Below are positions 36,330 to 43,894 of a stretch of 64,000 bases of DNA, in pieces. The DNA is taken from contig NZ_JAMXAX010000017.1 of the NCBI RefSeq assembly GCF_023913775.1, positions 1 to 64,000 of the forward strand, written 5' to 3'. Under the pieces are notes generated by a model. The model had not been told where the DNA came from and did no database searches. It saw only the letters and a program-made list of their open reading frames with translations. Origin of the DNA: Acidovorax facilis (GTDB lineage: Bacteria > Pseudomonadota > Gammaproteobacteria > Burkholderiales > Burkholderiaceae_C). Each line of letters starts with the position of its first letter. The first letter of the stretch is position 1. The position numbers and the translations under genes are program-made.

Positions 36330-36355
36330 TTCGTCCCCCGCACGCTGCGGGTTAC
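36330..36355 (-). promoter_or_regulatory. ECF-sigma-like promoter of bufA2
   Basis: On the minus strand GTAACC (36355-36350) is followed, after exactly 16 bases, by CGAA (36333-36330). This is the layout of ECF sigma promoters. From memory it equals the motif reported for sigma-F of Caulobacter, which controls a bufferin operon. The predicted start of transcription near 36323 leaves a leader of roughly 77 bases. Confidence 0.65.
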
Positions 36356-36393
36356 ATGCAGTCCAAAAAACTTTTTTGCGTGGTGCCTCGGCG

Positions 36394-36891
36394 CTATTGC
36401 GCAGAGGGTTCGGTCACCGAAATGTCGGTGTGCACCAGCGTCAGCGGAAACCGCTGGCCCGCCAGGTAGTCCTCCAGGCAGCGCAGCAGCAGGGGGCTGC
36501 GATGGCGCTCGGGGCAGGCGCGGATCTCATCGACCGTGAGCCACAGCGTGCGCACGATGCCGGTGTCGAGCGTGCGCCAGTCGTGGTGCGTGCCCAGCGA
36601 GCCCGCAAACGCAAAGCGCATGTAGGTGATGTCGTCGCCCGTGCGCGTCTTGGTGAAGCGGTTGAGGTACACGCCGATCAGCGCCGTGGGCTCGAAGTCG
36701 TGCGCGGTTTCTTCCAGCACCTCGCGGGCGCAGGCCTGGATGGGCGATTCGCCCGGGTCCAGGTGGCCGGCAGGGTTGTTGAGCTTGAGGCCGTCGGTGG
36801 TTTCTTCCTCGACCAGCAGAAAGCGGCCATCGCGCTCGATGAGGGCGGCCACGGTGACGTTGGGTTTCCAGCGGTGGGGCATGGCGCGCAT
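36394..36891 (-). CDS. Nudix hydrolase, NudJ-like
   Basis: 165 residues with a clear Nudix box GHLDPGESPIQACAREVLEET at about residues 38-58 (Gly, Glu and REVLEE metal-binding pattern). The surrounding LLVEEETTDGLKLNNPAGHL resembles NudJ, a phosphatase of thiamine pyrophosphate and nucleotide diphosphates. ATG 36891 overlaps the stop of the GNAT gene by one base (TAATG) and is preferred; MPHRW three codons later is an alternative. The open frame extends further upstream only as a shadow of the GNAT gene. Confidence 0.9.
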   Translation of the reverse strand: MRAMPHRWKPNVTVAALIERDGRFLLVEEETTDGLKLNNPAGHLDPGESPIQACAREVLEETAHDFEPTALIGVYLNRFTKTRTGDDITYMRFAFAGSLGTHHDWRTLDTGIVRTLWLTVDEIRACPERHRSPLLLRCLEDYLAGQRFPLTLVHTDISVTEPSAQ

Positions 36892-37418
36892 TATGACGAG
36901 GGGCGGTGACGCCAAGCCCACAGCGTGCGCGCCATGTACACAGCGCCTTCGCCATAGCTGGCCAGGCGTGCCTGCTGGGTGGCGTCCTGCAGGGGGTGCA
37001 ACACATACCCCTGCCGCTGCCAGTACGCCTGCGATCCCTGCACCGACACCAGCGCGCTGTGCCGCAGCCCTTCTGCGCGGGCCTGCGCCCACAGGGGCTG
37101 CAGCAACGCGTGGGCCAGACCTTGCCCCGCATGGGCAGGCAGCACGGCCATGTCGTGTAGGTACAGCGTGTCGGGCTGGGCGGCGGCTTCAAAGTCGCCA
37201 TGCAGCGGAGTGACCTTGCCGCGCACGCTGCGGTAGGCCGCCAGGTAGGCACACACCGTGCCGCCCTGCTCCAGCACCAGCGAGCAATTGGCGGGGCTGG
37301 CGAGGCGGCGGGCAAACACCTCGCCACTTTCCACAAACCCCTCGCCATAGCAGGCCAGCTGCACGGCCAGCAGGTCGGCCAGATCGCTCAGCGCCAGCGG
37401 GCGCACCACCACGGACAT
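36891..37418 (-). CDS. GNAT-family N-acetyltransferase
   Basis: 175 residues of the acetyl-CoA dependent GNAT fold. Motif A is LYLHDMAVLPAHAGQGLAHALLQPLWAQA (the Q-x-x-G-x-A acetyl-CoA loop as HAGQGLA) and motif B QAYWQRQGYVLHP. The substrate cannot be read from the sequence. It is translationally coupled to the Nudix gene through TAATG and follows the riboflavin synthase gene by 17 bases, so ribE, GNAT and Nudix may share a transcript. Confidence 0.9.
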   Translation of the reverse strand: MSVVVRPLALSDLADLLAVQLACYGEGFVESGEVFARRLASPANCSLVLEQGGTVCAYLAAYRSVRGKVTPLHGDFEAAAQPDTLYLHDMAVLPAHAGQGLAHALLQPLWAQARAEGLRHSALVSVQGSQAYWQRQGYVLHPLQDATQQARLASYGEGAVYMARTLWAWRHRPSS

Positions 37419-37435
37419 GAGTGAGCTTGGTTCAA

Positions 37436-38140
37436 TCAGTGCGGCAGCACGGGCGCCTGCACGAAGTCGTCGAGCGACAGGCCCTTTTCTTTCAGCAGCG
37501 CCTCCAGCACTGGTTGCAGACGGCCCAGGCTTTCCTGCACCGCCTCGCGCACGGTGTCCACCACGACCTGGGTGCTGCGCTCGATCTCGATGTTCAGGCG
37601 GTCACCCACCTGCTTGGCTTCAAACACCGTGGCGCGGCGTGTTTCAGGAATCATCCAGATCTCGAACCAGCCCTCTTGCCGGTTCACCTCGGCCACCGTC
37701 AGGCTGGCGCCATGGATGGCGATGTAGCCCTTGGCAAAGATGTAGCGGCGAAACGCCTCGGGCACGGCCACGCGCCACACCAGGTTGTTGTCGAACTCGC
37801 GGCGCTCGATGAGCGTGCCGGTGAAATCCACATGGCCCGACAACGGGTGGCCGCCGATCTCGGCGCCATCCTTGGCCGCGCGCTCCACGTTCACGCGGTC
37901 GCCCTGCGCGTAACTGCCCAGCGTGGTGATGTTCAGGCTCTGTTGCATCACATCAAAGTTGGCCTGCGTGGGCGAAAGGATTTCGGTGACCGTCAGGCAC
38001 ACGCCGTCCGTCGATACGCTGGCGCCAATGGCCAGGTCCTGGCAAAAGCCTTGGGGGAAGTCGAGCGTAAAGGTGCGCAGGCCTGCGCGGTCGTGGATGG
38101 CGGCAATGCCTGCCGTGGCTTGGACGATGCCTGTGAACAT
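37436..38140 (-). CDS. ribE: Riboflavin synthase, alpha subunit
   Basis: 234 residues, made of two lumazine-binding repeats. The first starts MFTGIVQATAGI and has DGVCLTVTEI; the second has GTLIERREFDNNLVWRV and IHGASLTVAEV. The enzyme converts two 6,7-dimethyl-8-ribityllumazine molecules into riboflavin. The C-terminus is about 25 residues longer than usual (SLGRLQPVLEALLKEKG…). No other rib gene and no FMN riboswitch is visible nearby. Confidence 0.95.
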   Translation of the reverse strand: MFTGIVQATAGIAAIHDRAGLRTFTLDFPQGFCQDLAIGASVSTDGVCLTVTEILSPTQANFDVMQQSLNITTLGSYAQGDRVNVERAAKDGAEIGGHPLSGHVDFTGTLIERREFDNNLVWRVAVPEAFRRYIFAKGYIAIHGASLTVAEVNRQEGWFEIWMIPETRRATVFEAKQVGDRLNIEIERSTQVVVDTVREAVQESLGRLQPVLEALLKEKGLSLDDFVQAPVLPH

Positions 38141-38218
38141 GGTGGCGCGGCTTCCGGGTGCGTTGGAATGGGAACCGGGAATTTTGCCACCCGGCCCCCA
38201 CCGCGCGTTGACGCCGGG

Positions 38219-39580
38219 TTACTTGGCCCGCAGAAGTTCGCCCACTTCCAGCAACACCAGCTCGTTGTCATCCGCCTTGTTCGGGTCGCGGCTGCTGCTG
38301 AAGGGCAGGTTGTTGTCGTTGCCCACGACGATGTGGGTGCCATCGACCACGTCCACGTTCTCGATGGTGAAGAACGGGAAGGTCAGCACGCCGTTGTTCA
38401 ATGGTTTCTTGGCCAGGCGCTTCGGATCCTGGATGTTCATGAGGTCGATGTAGCCGACCTTGCGGATCTCGCCGCCCACGTTGGCGTCGCTCATTTCGAC
38501 CTTGTAGACGCGCTTGAACTTGGCAAGGTCGTGGAAGCAGTCCGTGCGTTTTTGGTCTGCGGGGCAGGCCTTGTCGGCGGTGCCTTCACCGTTATCGCGC
38601 TCGATGATCAATCCAGTCGTGCCATCGATCATGTTGAAGTCGCCAATCGCGTGGTGGTTGGCTTCCATCACGTACTTCCAGTGGCGGCCGGTCCATTGCT
38701 CGCTCTTCACATCGAACTCCAGCACGCGCAGGTACTGCTTGCCGCCCACGTTTTCATACGCTTTGGCGTCGTCGTTCCACAGCGCGCCTTCCAGCAGCGC
38801 GTAGAGCTTGCTGCCATCCTTGCTGGCAGCCATGCCTTCGTAGCCCTTGGAGCGCTTGACCACAAACGCAGTGGGCTTGGCGTCGGGCGCGCCGGGCATG
38901 AGCACGCCGGGCGCGTCGGGCGAGCGCACGGTCTTGCCGTCCACCTGCGTCTCGAACACGGCCAGCACTTTGCCGTTCAGGTCGGCCTTGATGAGGAAGG
39001 GGCCGAACTCTTCGCCGATCCACAGTGCGCCACCGGCGAACTGGAAGCTCTCGGGGTCGAAGTCGGCGCCCGTCAGGTAGCGCTTGTCGGTGCCTTCATG
39101 GGTGATGCGAAACGGCACCTTCTTGTCGGGGTCGTGCAGGAAGATGGTCTTGAGGCGATTGAACTGGCCGCTTTTGAAGTCCACGGTGTAGTGGCTCAGG
39201 TGAAGCATGAAGTCCGGCGAGTTGGCCTTGGAACCGGCGCCGTTGTCGGTCAGCAGCCAGAACGATCCGTCAGCCATCCGCTTGATGCCCGAGTGGCCCT
39301 GAATGGGCTGGCCCTGGAACGGCAGCGACACGCCGGTGTCGCGGCCTCCGGACTGGCCCATCACGCTGCCCACGGCGTCCACCCGGCGGGGTGTTGTGAA
39401 CTTGCCCGCCAACTGCAGGTCGTGTGGCGCGTCCTTGGGGGCGGCAATCATCGTCAGGGCGGGCAGCACCGCGTGGCCGGCCAGCGTGGCGGGGTAGGCC
39501 TGCTGGGCCAGGGCTGCAGAAGAGGCGGCGCACAGCAGGGCTGCACTGGCGGCGATGAAGGAGAGTCGGGACATGTTCAT
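38219..39580 (-). CDS. Secreted phytase-like esterase (PF13449 type)
   Basis: 453 residues with a signal peptide (residues 1-25, ending ALAQQ). The body matches the esterase-like phytase family, a beta-propeller with calcium: GHSGIKRMADGSFWLLTDNGAGSKANS, GADFDPESFQF, LWIGEEFGPFLIKAD, YEGMAASKDGSKLYALLEGAL and ENVDVVDGTHIVVGNDNN. Many members sit beside phosphate genes or are named glycerophosphodiesterase-like. The substrate here is unknown. A run upstream to 39631 is open, but the ATG at 39580 starts the signal peptide. Confidence 0.87.
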   Translation of the reverse strand: MNMSRLSFIAASAALLCAASSAALAQQAYPATLAGHAVLPALTMIAAPKDAPHDLQLAGKFTTPRRVDAVGSVMGQSGGRDTGVSLPFQGQPIQGHSGIKRMADGSFWLLTDNGAGSKANSPDFMLHLSHYTVDFKSGQFNRLKTIFLHDPDKKVPFRITHEGTDKRYLTGADFDPESFQFAGGALWIGEEFGPFLIKADLNGKVLAVFETQVDGKTVRSPDAPGVLMPGAPDAKPTAFVVKRSKGYEGMAASKDGSKLYALLEGALWNDDAKAYENVGGKQYLRVLEFDVKSEQWTGRHWKYVMEANHHAIGDFNMIDGTTGLIIERDNGEGTADKACPADQKRTDCFHDLAKFKRVYKVEMSDANVGGEIRKVGYIDLMNIQDPKRLAKKPLNNGVLTFPFFTIENVDVVDGTHIVVGNDNNLPFSSSRDPNKADDNELVLLEVGELLRAK

Positions 39581-39763
39581 GGGGAATAAAGCCAAAACCC
39601 GCACGATGCCGCGCCCTTGTGACGCCACCATGAAAGGCAGGCACCAAGATATGTCCTGGCATGCAGCCGATGGACACGGACCTTTTGCCAGGTTCGGGAG
39701 TCACACCCGCCTTGCGCTCCCCCAACATTCCCCACCCACAACGCTGGACAGCCCCTATTCCCT

Positions 39764-40015
39764 ATGGACACCCTTTCTGCATTGCAATCCCTCGGACTGG
39801 AACTGCCCAGCCCCGCCTACATCGCGGGCGCCATCGTGTTTGGCCTGGTCGGCATGGCGGCTTACTGGCACGGCAAAAGAGCGCAGCAGCCACGCACCCG
39901 CTGGTGGGGCGTGGCGCTCATGTTCTACCCCTACGCGGTTTCGCGGACCTGGATGCTGTTTGCGGTGGGCGTGGCGCTGTGTGCGGGTCTGTGGCTGGAC
40001 ATGCGGCGCGGCTGA
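39764..40015 (+). CDS. Small conserved membrane protein
   Basis: 83 residues with a hydrophobic segment at about 17-38 (AYIAGAIVFGLVGMAAYWHG) and a second hydrophobic stretch at 46-78, which has charged ends (WMLFAVGVALCAGLWLDMRRG). It has no recognisable family motif that I can name, though GxxAYWHGKR and ALMFYPYAVSRTWML look like a conserved pattern. No ribosome site is obvious at ATG 39764. It stands alone on the plus strand, followed by a family A repeat that could end its transcript. Confidence 0.65.
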   Translation: MDTLSALQSLGLELPSPAYIAGAIVFGLVGMAAYWHGKRAQQPRTRWWGVALMFYPYAVSRTWMLFAVGVALCAGLWLDMRRG

Positions 40016-40039
40016 AACGCAGGCGAGGGCAGCGCGCAA

Positions 40040-40104
40040 AATGCTACTATTTTCATAGCGTTTTGCGCTTAATGGATAAGCGCTAGGGCCATTTTTAGTG
40101 CAAA
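40040..40104 (-). repeat. Family A dispersed repeat between convergent genes
   Basis: On the minus strand it reads ACTAAAAATGGCCCTAGCGCTTATCC, ATTAAGCGC, then ACGCTATGAAAATAGTAGCA. It is nearly a complete copy, lying between the small membrane protein and the MATE gene stop, where its hairpin may act as a terminator for both. Confidence 0.8.
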
Positions 40105-40115
40105 TTGCTGGCGTA

Positions 40116-41492
40116 TCAGACCAGCCGCTGCAACGCCCGGCGTCGCCATACCCCGTGGAAGTACAGGGCCTGCAGCGCCAGGGCGCACAGGTACGTGGCG
40201 GGGTAGGCCACCCAGGTGGCCACCAGGCCAAACTGGCGCCCCAGCAGCCAGCCCAGCGGCACGATGAGGCAGGCCAGGCACCCCAGTGAAATGAGCGTGG
40301 GTGCCAGCACCGTGCCGCTGGCACGCATCACGCCGGAATACACGCTGGCCCATCCAAAAAACACCGCGCCCCACACCGTGATGGGCAGCACGCGTGCGGC
40401 GATGTCGATCACGCGGGCATCGGCCACAAACAGGCCCACCACCCAGGGCGCGACGCCGAACATCAGCAGGGCCAGGCCGCCGGTGAGGAGCAGGTTCATG
40501 CGCATGCCGGTGCGCGTGACGGCCGCCAACTGCTGGCCCTGGCCCGCGCCAATGGCCTGCGCCGCAAACACCGATGAAGCAATGGCCACCGCCATCGCCG
40601 GGAACAGCACATACGACATCACCTGGCTGGCTGCCCCCCACGCCGCCGTGGCTGCCGAGCCATGCGCGTTGACCAGGCTGAGCAGGCCCAGGTCGGCCAG
40701 CGAGCCGGTGATGAAGAACAGGCCCGTGGGCACGCCCAGCCGCACCAGGGTGCGCAGCAAGGCAGCGTCCAGCCGCAGATGCGCGGCCAGCGCCCGCGTG
40801 GGGGCCAGCACATGCGCGCGGCGCCGCAGGTGCCAGGCCGTGTAGCACAGCGAGCACAGCGTGGCCAGCAACAGCGCGGCCACGCCACCCAGGATGCCCA
40901 GCGCAGGCAGCCCGAGGGCAGGCACGCCCCGGATGAATAGCGGCGCGCACACCAGCGTGACCGACAGCGACACCACCAGCGCGCGCAGCGGCGTGACGGT
41001 GTCGCCCGTGCCACGCAGCAGCGCCGCCGTGAGCATGGAGGTGAACAGCACGGGGAACAGCACCATCATCCCCCGCGCATAGGCCACCGCCTGGGGCAGC
41101 ACGTCGGCCGGCGTGCCCAGCAGCAGCATCAGAGGCCGCACGGCCAACAGCCCCAGGGCGGCCAGCACCAGGCCCAGCAGCACCCCGGCGCACAGCGTGG
41201 TGCCCGCCACGGCATGCAGCCGCGCGTGGTTGCGCGCGCCAAAGGCCTGGCCCACCAGGATGGACGACCCATTGCCCAGCCCAAAGATGAAGGCACTGAG
41301 CAGCAGGAACAGCGGCATGAACGAGGCCACCGCCGCCAGCGAGCCCGCACCCAGCAGCCGCCCCACGTAGATGTGGTTCACCGTGCCGGTGAGCGCCTGC
41401 AGGATGTTGGTGAGCACCAAGGGGCCCAGGAACACGAGAAAGCGCCGGTCGAGCGAAGGCGGCGGGCTGCCGGGGTGGGCCTTGTCCGTCAT
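40116..41492 (-). CDS. MATE-family multidrug/metabolite efflux transporter
   Basis: 458 residues with twelve hydrophobic segments in two six-helix halves, as in the MATE family: LGPLVLTNILQALTGTVNHIYVGRLLG at the N-terminal side and GVPTGLFFITGSLADLGLLS at the start of the second half. It exports cationic or other small compounds in exchange for Na+ or H+. The ATG at 41492 overlaps the stop of the L,D-transpeptidase gene by ATGA. The longer open frame to 41540 reads over that gene and is rejected. Confidence 0.92.
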   Translation of the reverse strand: MTDKAHPGSPPPSLDRRFLVFLGPLVLTNILQALTGTVNHIYVGRLLGAGSLAAVASFMPLFLLLSAFIFGLGNGSSILVGQAFGARNHARLHAVAGTTLCAGVLLGLVLAALGLLAVRPLMLLLGTPADVLPQAVAYARGMMVLFPVLFTSMLTAALLRGTGDTVTPLRALVVSLSVTLVCAPLFIRGVPALGLPALGILGGVAALLLATLCSLCYTAWHLRRRAHVLAPTRALAAHLRLDAALLRTLVRLGVPTGLFFITGSLADLGLLSLVNAHGSAATAAWGAASQVMSYVLFPAMAVAIASSVFAAQAIGAGQGQQLAAVTRTGMRMNLLLTGGLALLMFGVAPWVVGLFVADARVIDIAARVLPITVWGAVFFGWASVYSGVMRASGTVLAPTLISLGCLACLIVPLGWLLGRQFGLVATWVAYPATYLCALALQALYFHGVWRRRALQRLV

Positions 41493-42016
41493 GGTGCTGC
41501 GCCCTCCATGAGCCCGGGGGTCTGGATGCTGTGGATGCACACCCGCGTGCCCACGGCCACCCGGTCAAACAGGTCGATCACATCGGCGTTGGTCATGCGC
41601 ACGCAGCCGTGCGACCGCGGCACGCCCATGGGGCAGTCGTCCGGGCAGCCGTGGATGTAGATGTAGCGGCGCAGCGTGTCCACCGCGCCGCCCCGGTTCA
41701 CGCCAGGCTCACAGCCGGTGAGCCAGAGGATACGGCTCAGGATCCAGTCGCGGCCAGGGTGTGCTGCAGCCAGCTCGGGGGCATACAACTCGCCCGTGGT
41801 GCGCCGCCCCACAAACACCGTGCCCGGCGCACAGCCCGCGCCCACCTTGGCGCGCACGCGGTGCAGACCGCGGGGAGTGCAGCCGCTGCCGTTGTGTTCG
41901 CCCACGCCATTCAGGGCGGTGGATACCGGGTAGGTGCGCAGAGTGGCCCCGTCCAGCATCAGGTGGAGCTGCTGCAGCGCCACGTCGATGTGCACTTCGG
42001 GGCCCGCCATCGGCAT
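41489..42016 (-). CDS. L,D-transpeptidase (YkuD domain)
   Basis: 175 residues. The YkuD catalytic signature IHGCPDDCPMGVPRSHGCVRM (about residues 125-145) has the reactive Cys in SHGCVRM. Enzymes of this family form 3-3 crosslinks in peptidoglycan or attach proteins to it. A signal peptide is absent (start MPMAGPEVHIDVALQQ), odd for a periplasmic enzyme; cytosolic-looking YkuD proteins are known, but the real leader could be missing. Its ATG directly follows the stop of the flavin oxidoreductase gene (TGAATG), and its stop overlaps the MATE start. Confidence 0.9.
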   Translation of the reverse strand: MPMAGPEVHIDVALQQLHLMLDGATLRTYPVSTALNGVGEHNGSGCTPRGLHRVRAKVGAGCAPGTVFVGRRTTGELYAPELAAAHPGRDWILSRILWLTGCEPGVNRGGAVDTLRRYIYIHGCPDDCPMGVPRSHGCVRMTNADVIDLFDRVAVGTRVCIHSIQTPGLMEGAAP

Positions 42017-43723
42017 TCAGCCCGCCGCCACCAGCCCGGCACCGTGCCCGCGCGTGAAGGCCTCTTCAAACACCGAATAGCCCGACCAGTCGCTGTGCGC
42101 AAACGCGAGCCGTGCCGTGGTGGGGGTGGGAATCCAGGGCGATTGCTCACCATTTGATAGCTTTTTGCGCTTACCTGATAAGCGCTGGAGGCCAATTTGG
42201 CTTAAAAAGCCCTGCATGCCAGGTACCGGGATGGCCATGGCGTGGCCGTAGCGGGTGATGTCCACGCGTGTGGCGCGCTGGCGCAGGTCGGGGTGGGGCA
42301 CGGTCAGGGTGGCCAGCGCGGCCTCGGCCCATGGTTGCCAGGGCTGGGTGGCCAGCTGCTGGCGGCCGCCCTGCACATCGCCCAGCGCCTGGTAGTAGGT
42401 GAGCACGGTGGGCCCGGCCAGCGCGGCGCCCGTGTCCAGCCGCTGGTGCCCGGCGTTCACGTACCCCAGGCCACCGGCGGTGGGGTCGGCGTAGAGCACG
42501 TTGTCCCACGCGGGGGCAGCGCCGGGGCGGTCGGTGAGCGGGCTGTCGATGTGGATGTTGGCCACCAGCCAGGGGGCCGCCTGCAGGCGCTGCGCTGCGC
42601 CGGTCAAAAAAGCGGGCGGGTTGTGCACCACCCGCGCCGCCACGAACACGGGCAGCGCCACGACGCAGCGCGGCGCCTGCCACCGCTCCACGCTGTCGGT
42701 GGCATGGTTGAAGGCGTCCACCTCCACGCCGTGGCGGGTTTCGGTGATGCGCAGCACACTGGTGGCGGTGCGCAGCTGGCCGCCCCCATTCACAGTGTTG
42801 GCAAGCGGCTCGGCCAGGCGCTGGGTGATCCAGCCGTTGCCTTCGGGCCAGGTGAGCACGCTTTCGCGCGCCTCATCCACCGCCTCGCCCGGCGCGTGAA
42901 AACCGTGGCGGCTGGCAAAGTAGTGGATGCCCGCCCAGGCCGACACGCGCGCGACGCCCGCGCCGTAGTCGTCGCGGCAGCAGTAGTTCAGGTACCAGAG
43001 CAGGTGCTCGTCATCCAGGCCCTCTTGCGCCAGCCAAACACTGAAAGTCATGGCATCCAGCGCTTGATGGGCGGGCGCTAGCGGCTTTTTTGGCCCCAAC
43101 AGCTTGAGCGCAGGCATGGCAAACCGCGCGGCCTTCGCCTCTCGCTCCACCGCCTGTGCAAAGCGGCGGTATTGGGCCAGCGTGGCTTCGCCCACACCGT
43201 GCACGGGCAGCAGGCCTTCTTGCCACTCGCCGTCAAAAAACAGGCGCTCCTGCGGGCTGTGGCACAGGTGGCGTTCGTCGTACTGCCAGCGGCCAGCCAC
43301 GCGGCGGCGCAGGCCCAGCTCTTCCAGCAGATCCTGCACCTCGCGCGCATCGTCGCCGGGCACCGGCAGGTAGTGCGCGCCCAGCGGGCAGGCAATGCCG
43401 CTCACGGCCCCGCCCCGGCTGTTGCCGCCTGCACCGTCTTCCAGCTCCAGCATCGCAAAGTCCTCCACCCCCGCCAGCCGCAGCGACCGCGCCGCAGCGA
43501 GCCCCGCCACGCCACCGCCCGCGATGATGACCTGGGCACGGCGGACTACGCTGGGGGCGGGCAAGGTGCCGGTCTTGAGCAGGTCGCGCAGCTGGTGGCC
43601 CCGCGCCATGTCGATGCCGGTGAAGCCGCCTTCCAGCGCGCGTGGTGCACGGTCGCAACCCGGCAGCAGCACCGCGGCGGCAGTCGAGGCGGCGGCGGTG
43701 GCTAGGAAATGGCGGCGTTGCAT
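42017..43723 (-). CDS. Tat-exported lipoprotein FAD-dependent amine oxidoreductase
   Basis: 568 residues. The N-terminus QRRHFLATAAASTAAAVLLPGC joins a twin-arginine leader with a lipobox (LLPGC), so a folded flavoprotein is probably exported and lipid-anchored. The Rossmann motif VIIAGGGVAGLAAARSLRLAG (about 65-85) and the GxGGNSRGG loop are typical of flavin amine oxidases and protoporphyrinogen oxidase relatives. It lies after the aminopropyltransferase gene in the same direction, which suggests an oxidised amine as substrate. Residues encoded by 42152-42207 (near the C-terminus) come from a family A repeat that keeps the frame open. Confidence 0.82.
   Translation of the reverse strand: MQRRHFLATAAASTAAAVLLPGCDRAPRALEGGFTGIDMARGHQLRDLLKTGTLPAPSVVRRAQVIIAGGGVAGLAAARSLRLAGVEDFAMLELEDGAGGNSRGGAVSGIACPLGAHYLPVPGDDAREVQDLLEELGLRRRVAGRWQYDERHLCHSPQERLFFDGEWQEGLLPVHGVGEATLAQYRRFAQAVEREAKAARFAMPALKLLGPKKPLAPAHQALDAMTFSVWLAQEGLDDEHLLWYLNYCCRDDYGAGVARVSAWAGIHYFASRHGFHAPGEAVDEARESVLTWPEGNGWITQRLAEPLANTVNGGGQLRTATSVLRITETRHGVEVDAFNHATDSVERWQAPRCVVALPVFVAARVVHNPPAFLTGAAQRLQAAPWLVANIHIDSPLTDRPGAAPAWDNVLYADPTAGGLGYVNAGHQRLDTGAALAGPTVLTYYQALGDVQGGRQQLATQPWQPWAEAALATLTVPHPDLRQRATRVDITRYGHAMAIPVPGMQGFLSQIGLQRLSGKRKKLSNGEQSPWIPTPTTARLAFAHSDWSGYSVFEEAFTRGHGAGLVAAG
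42152..42207 (-). repeat. Family A repeat captured inside the oxidoreductase coding sequence
   Basis: On the minus strand it reads AGCCAAATTGGCCTCCAGCG, CTTATCAGGTAAGCGC, AAAAAGCTATCAAAT, a complete family A copy without stop codons in the gene's frame. It adds about 18 residues (…LSQIGLQRLSGKRKKLSN) between two conserved segments of the enzyme. Confidence 0.85.
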
Positions 43724-43800
43724 GGCGTCAGTGTCTCCGGCCGTACGCAACGCCTGCGCCGCTTGCGACCGGAGCGGCCCAGACCAGCGGCCGCCGCGCA

Positions 43801-43893
43801 AGGGCCGCCCCGCCGCGCTGGGGGCGTCCCCCTGCCCGCTGCGCGCAGCGCTGCGAGAGCGGGGGGATGGCGCGAAGCGGCTCAGGGGGGCTT
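43801..43893. repeat. Family B GC-rich repeat between the aminopropyltransferase and oxidoreductase genes
   Basis: It contains AGGGCCGCCCCGCCGCGCTG, CGTCCCCCTGCCCGCTGCGC and ends GCGAAGCGGCTCAGGGGGG. Layout and ends equal the copy at 35801. It occupies about half of the 171-bp gap. Confidence 0.75.
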
Positions 43894-43894
43894 C

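Noticed and set aside
37421-39589. 722-codon plus-strand frame opposite ribE and the phytase-like gene
   Set aside because: Antisense to two clear genes, without signal, motif or ribosome site.
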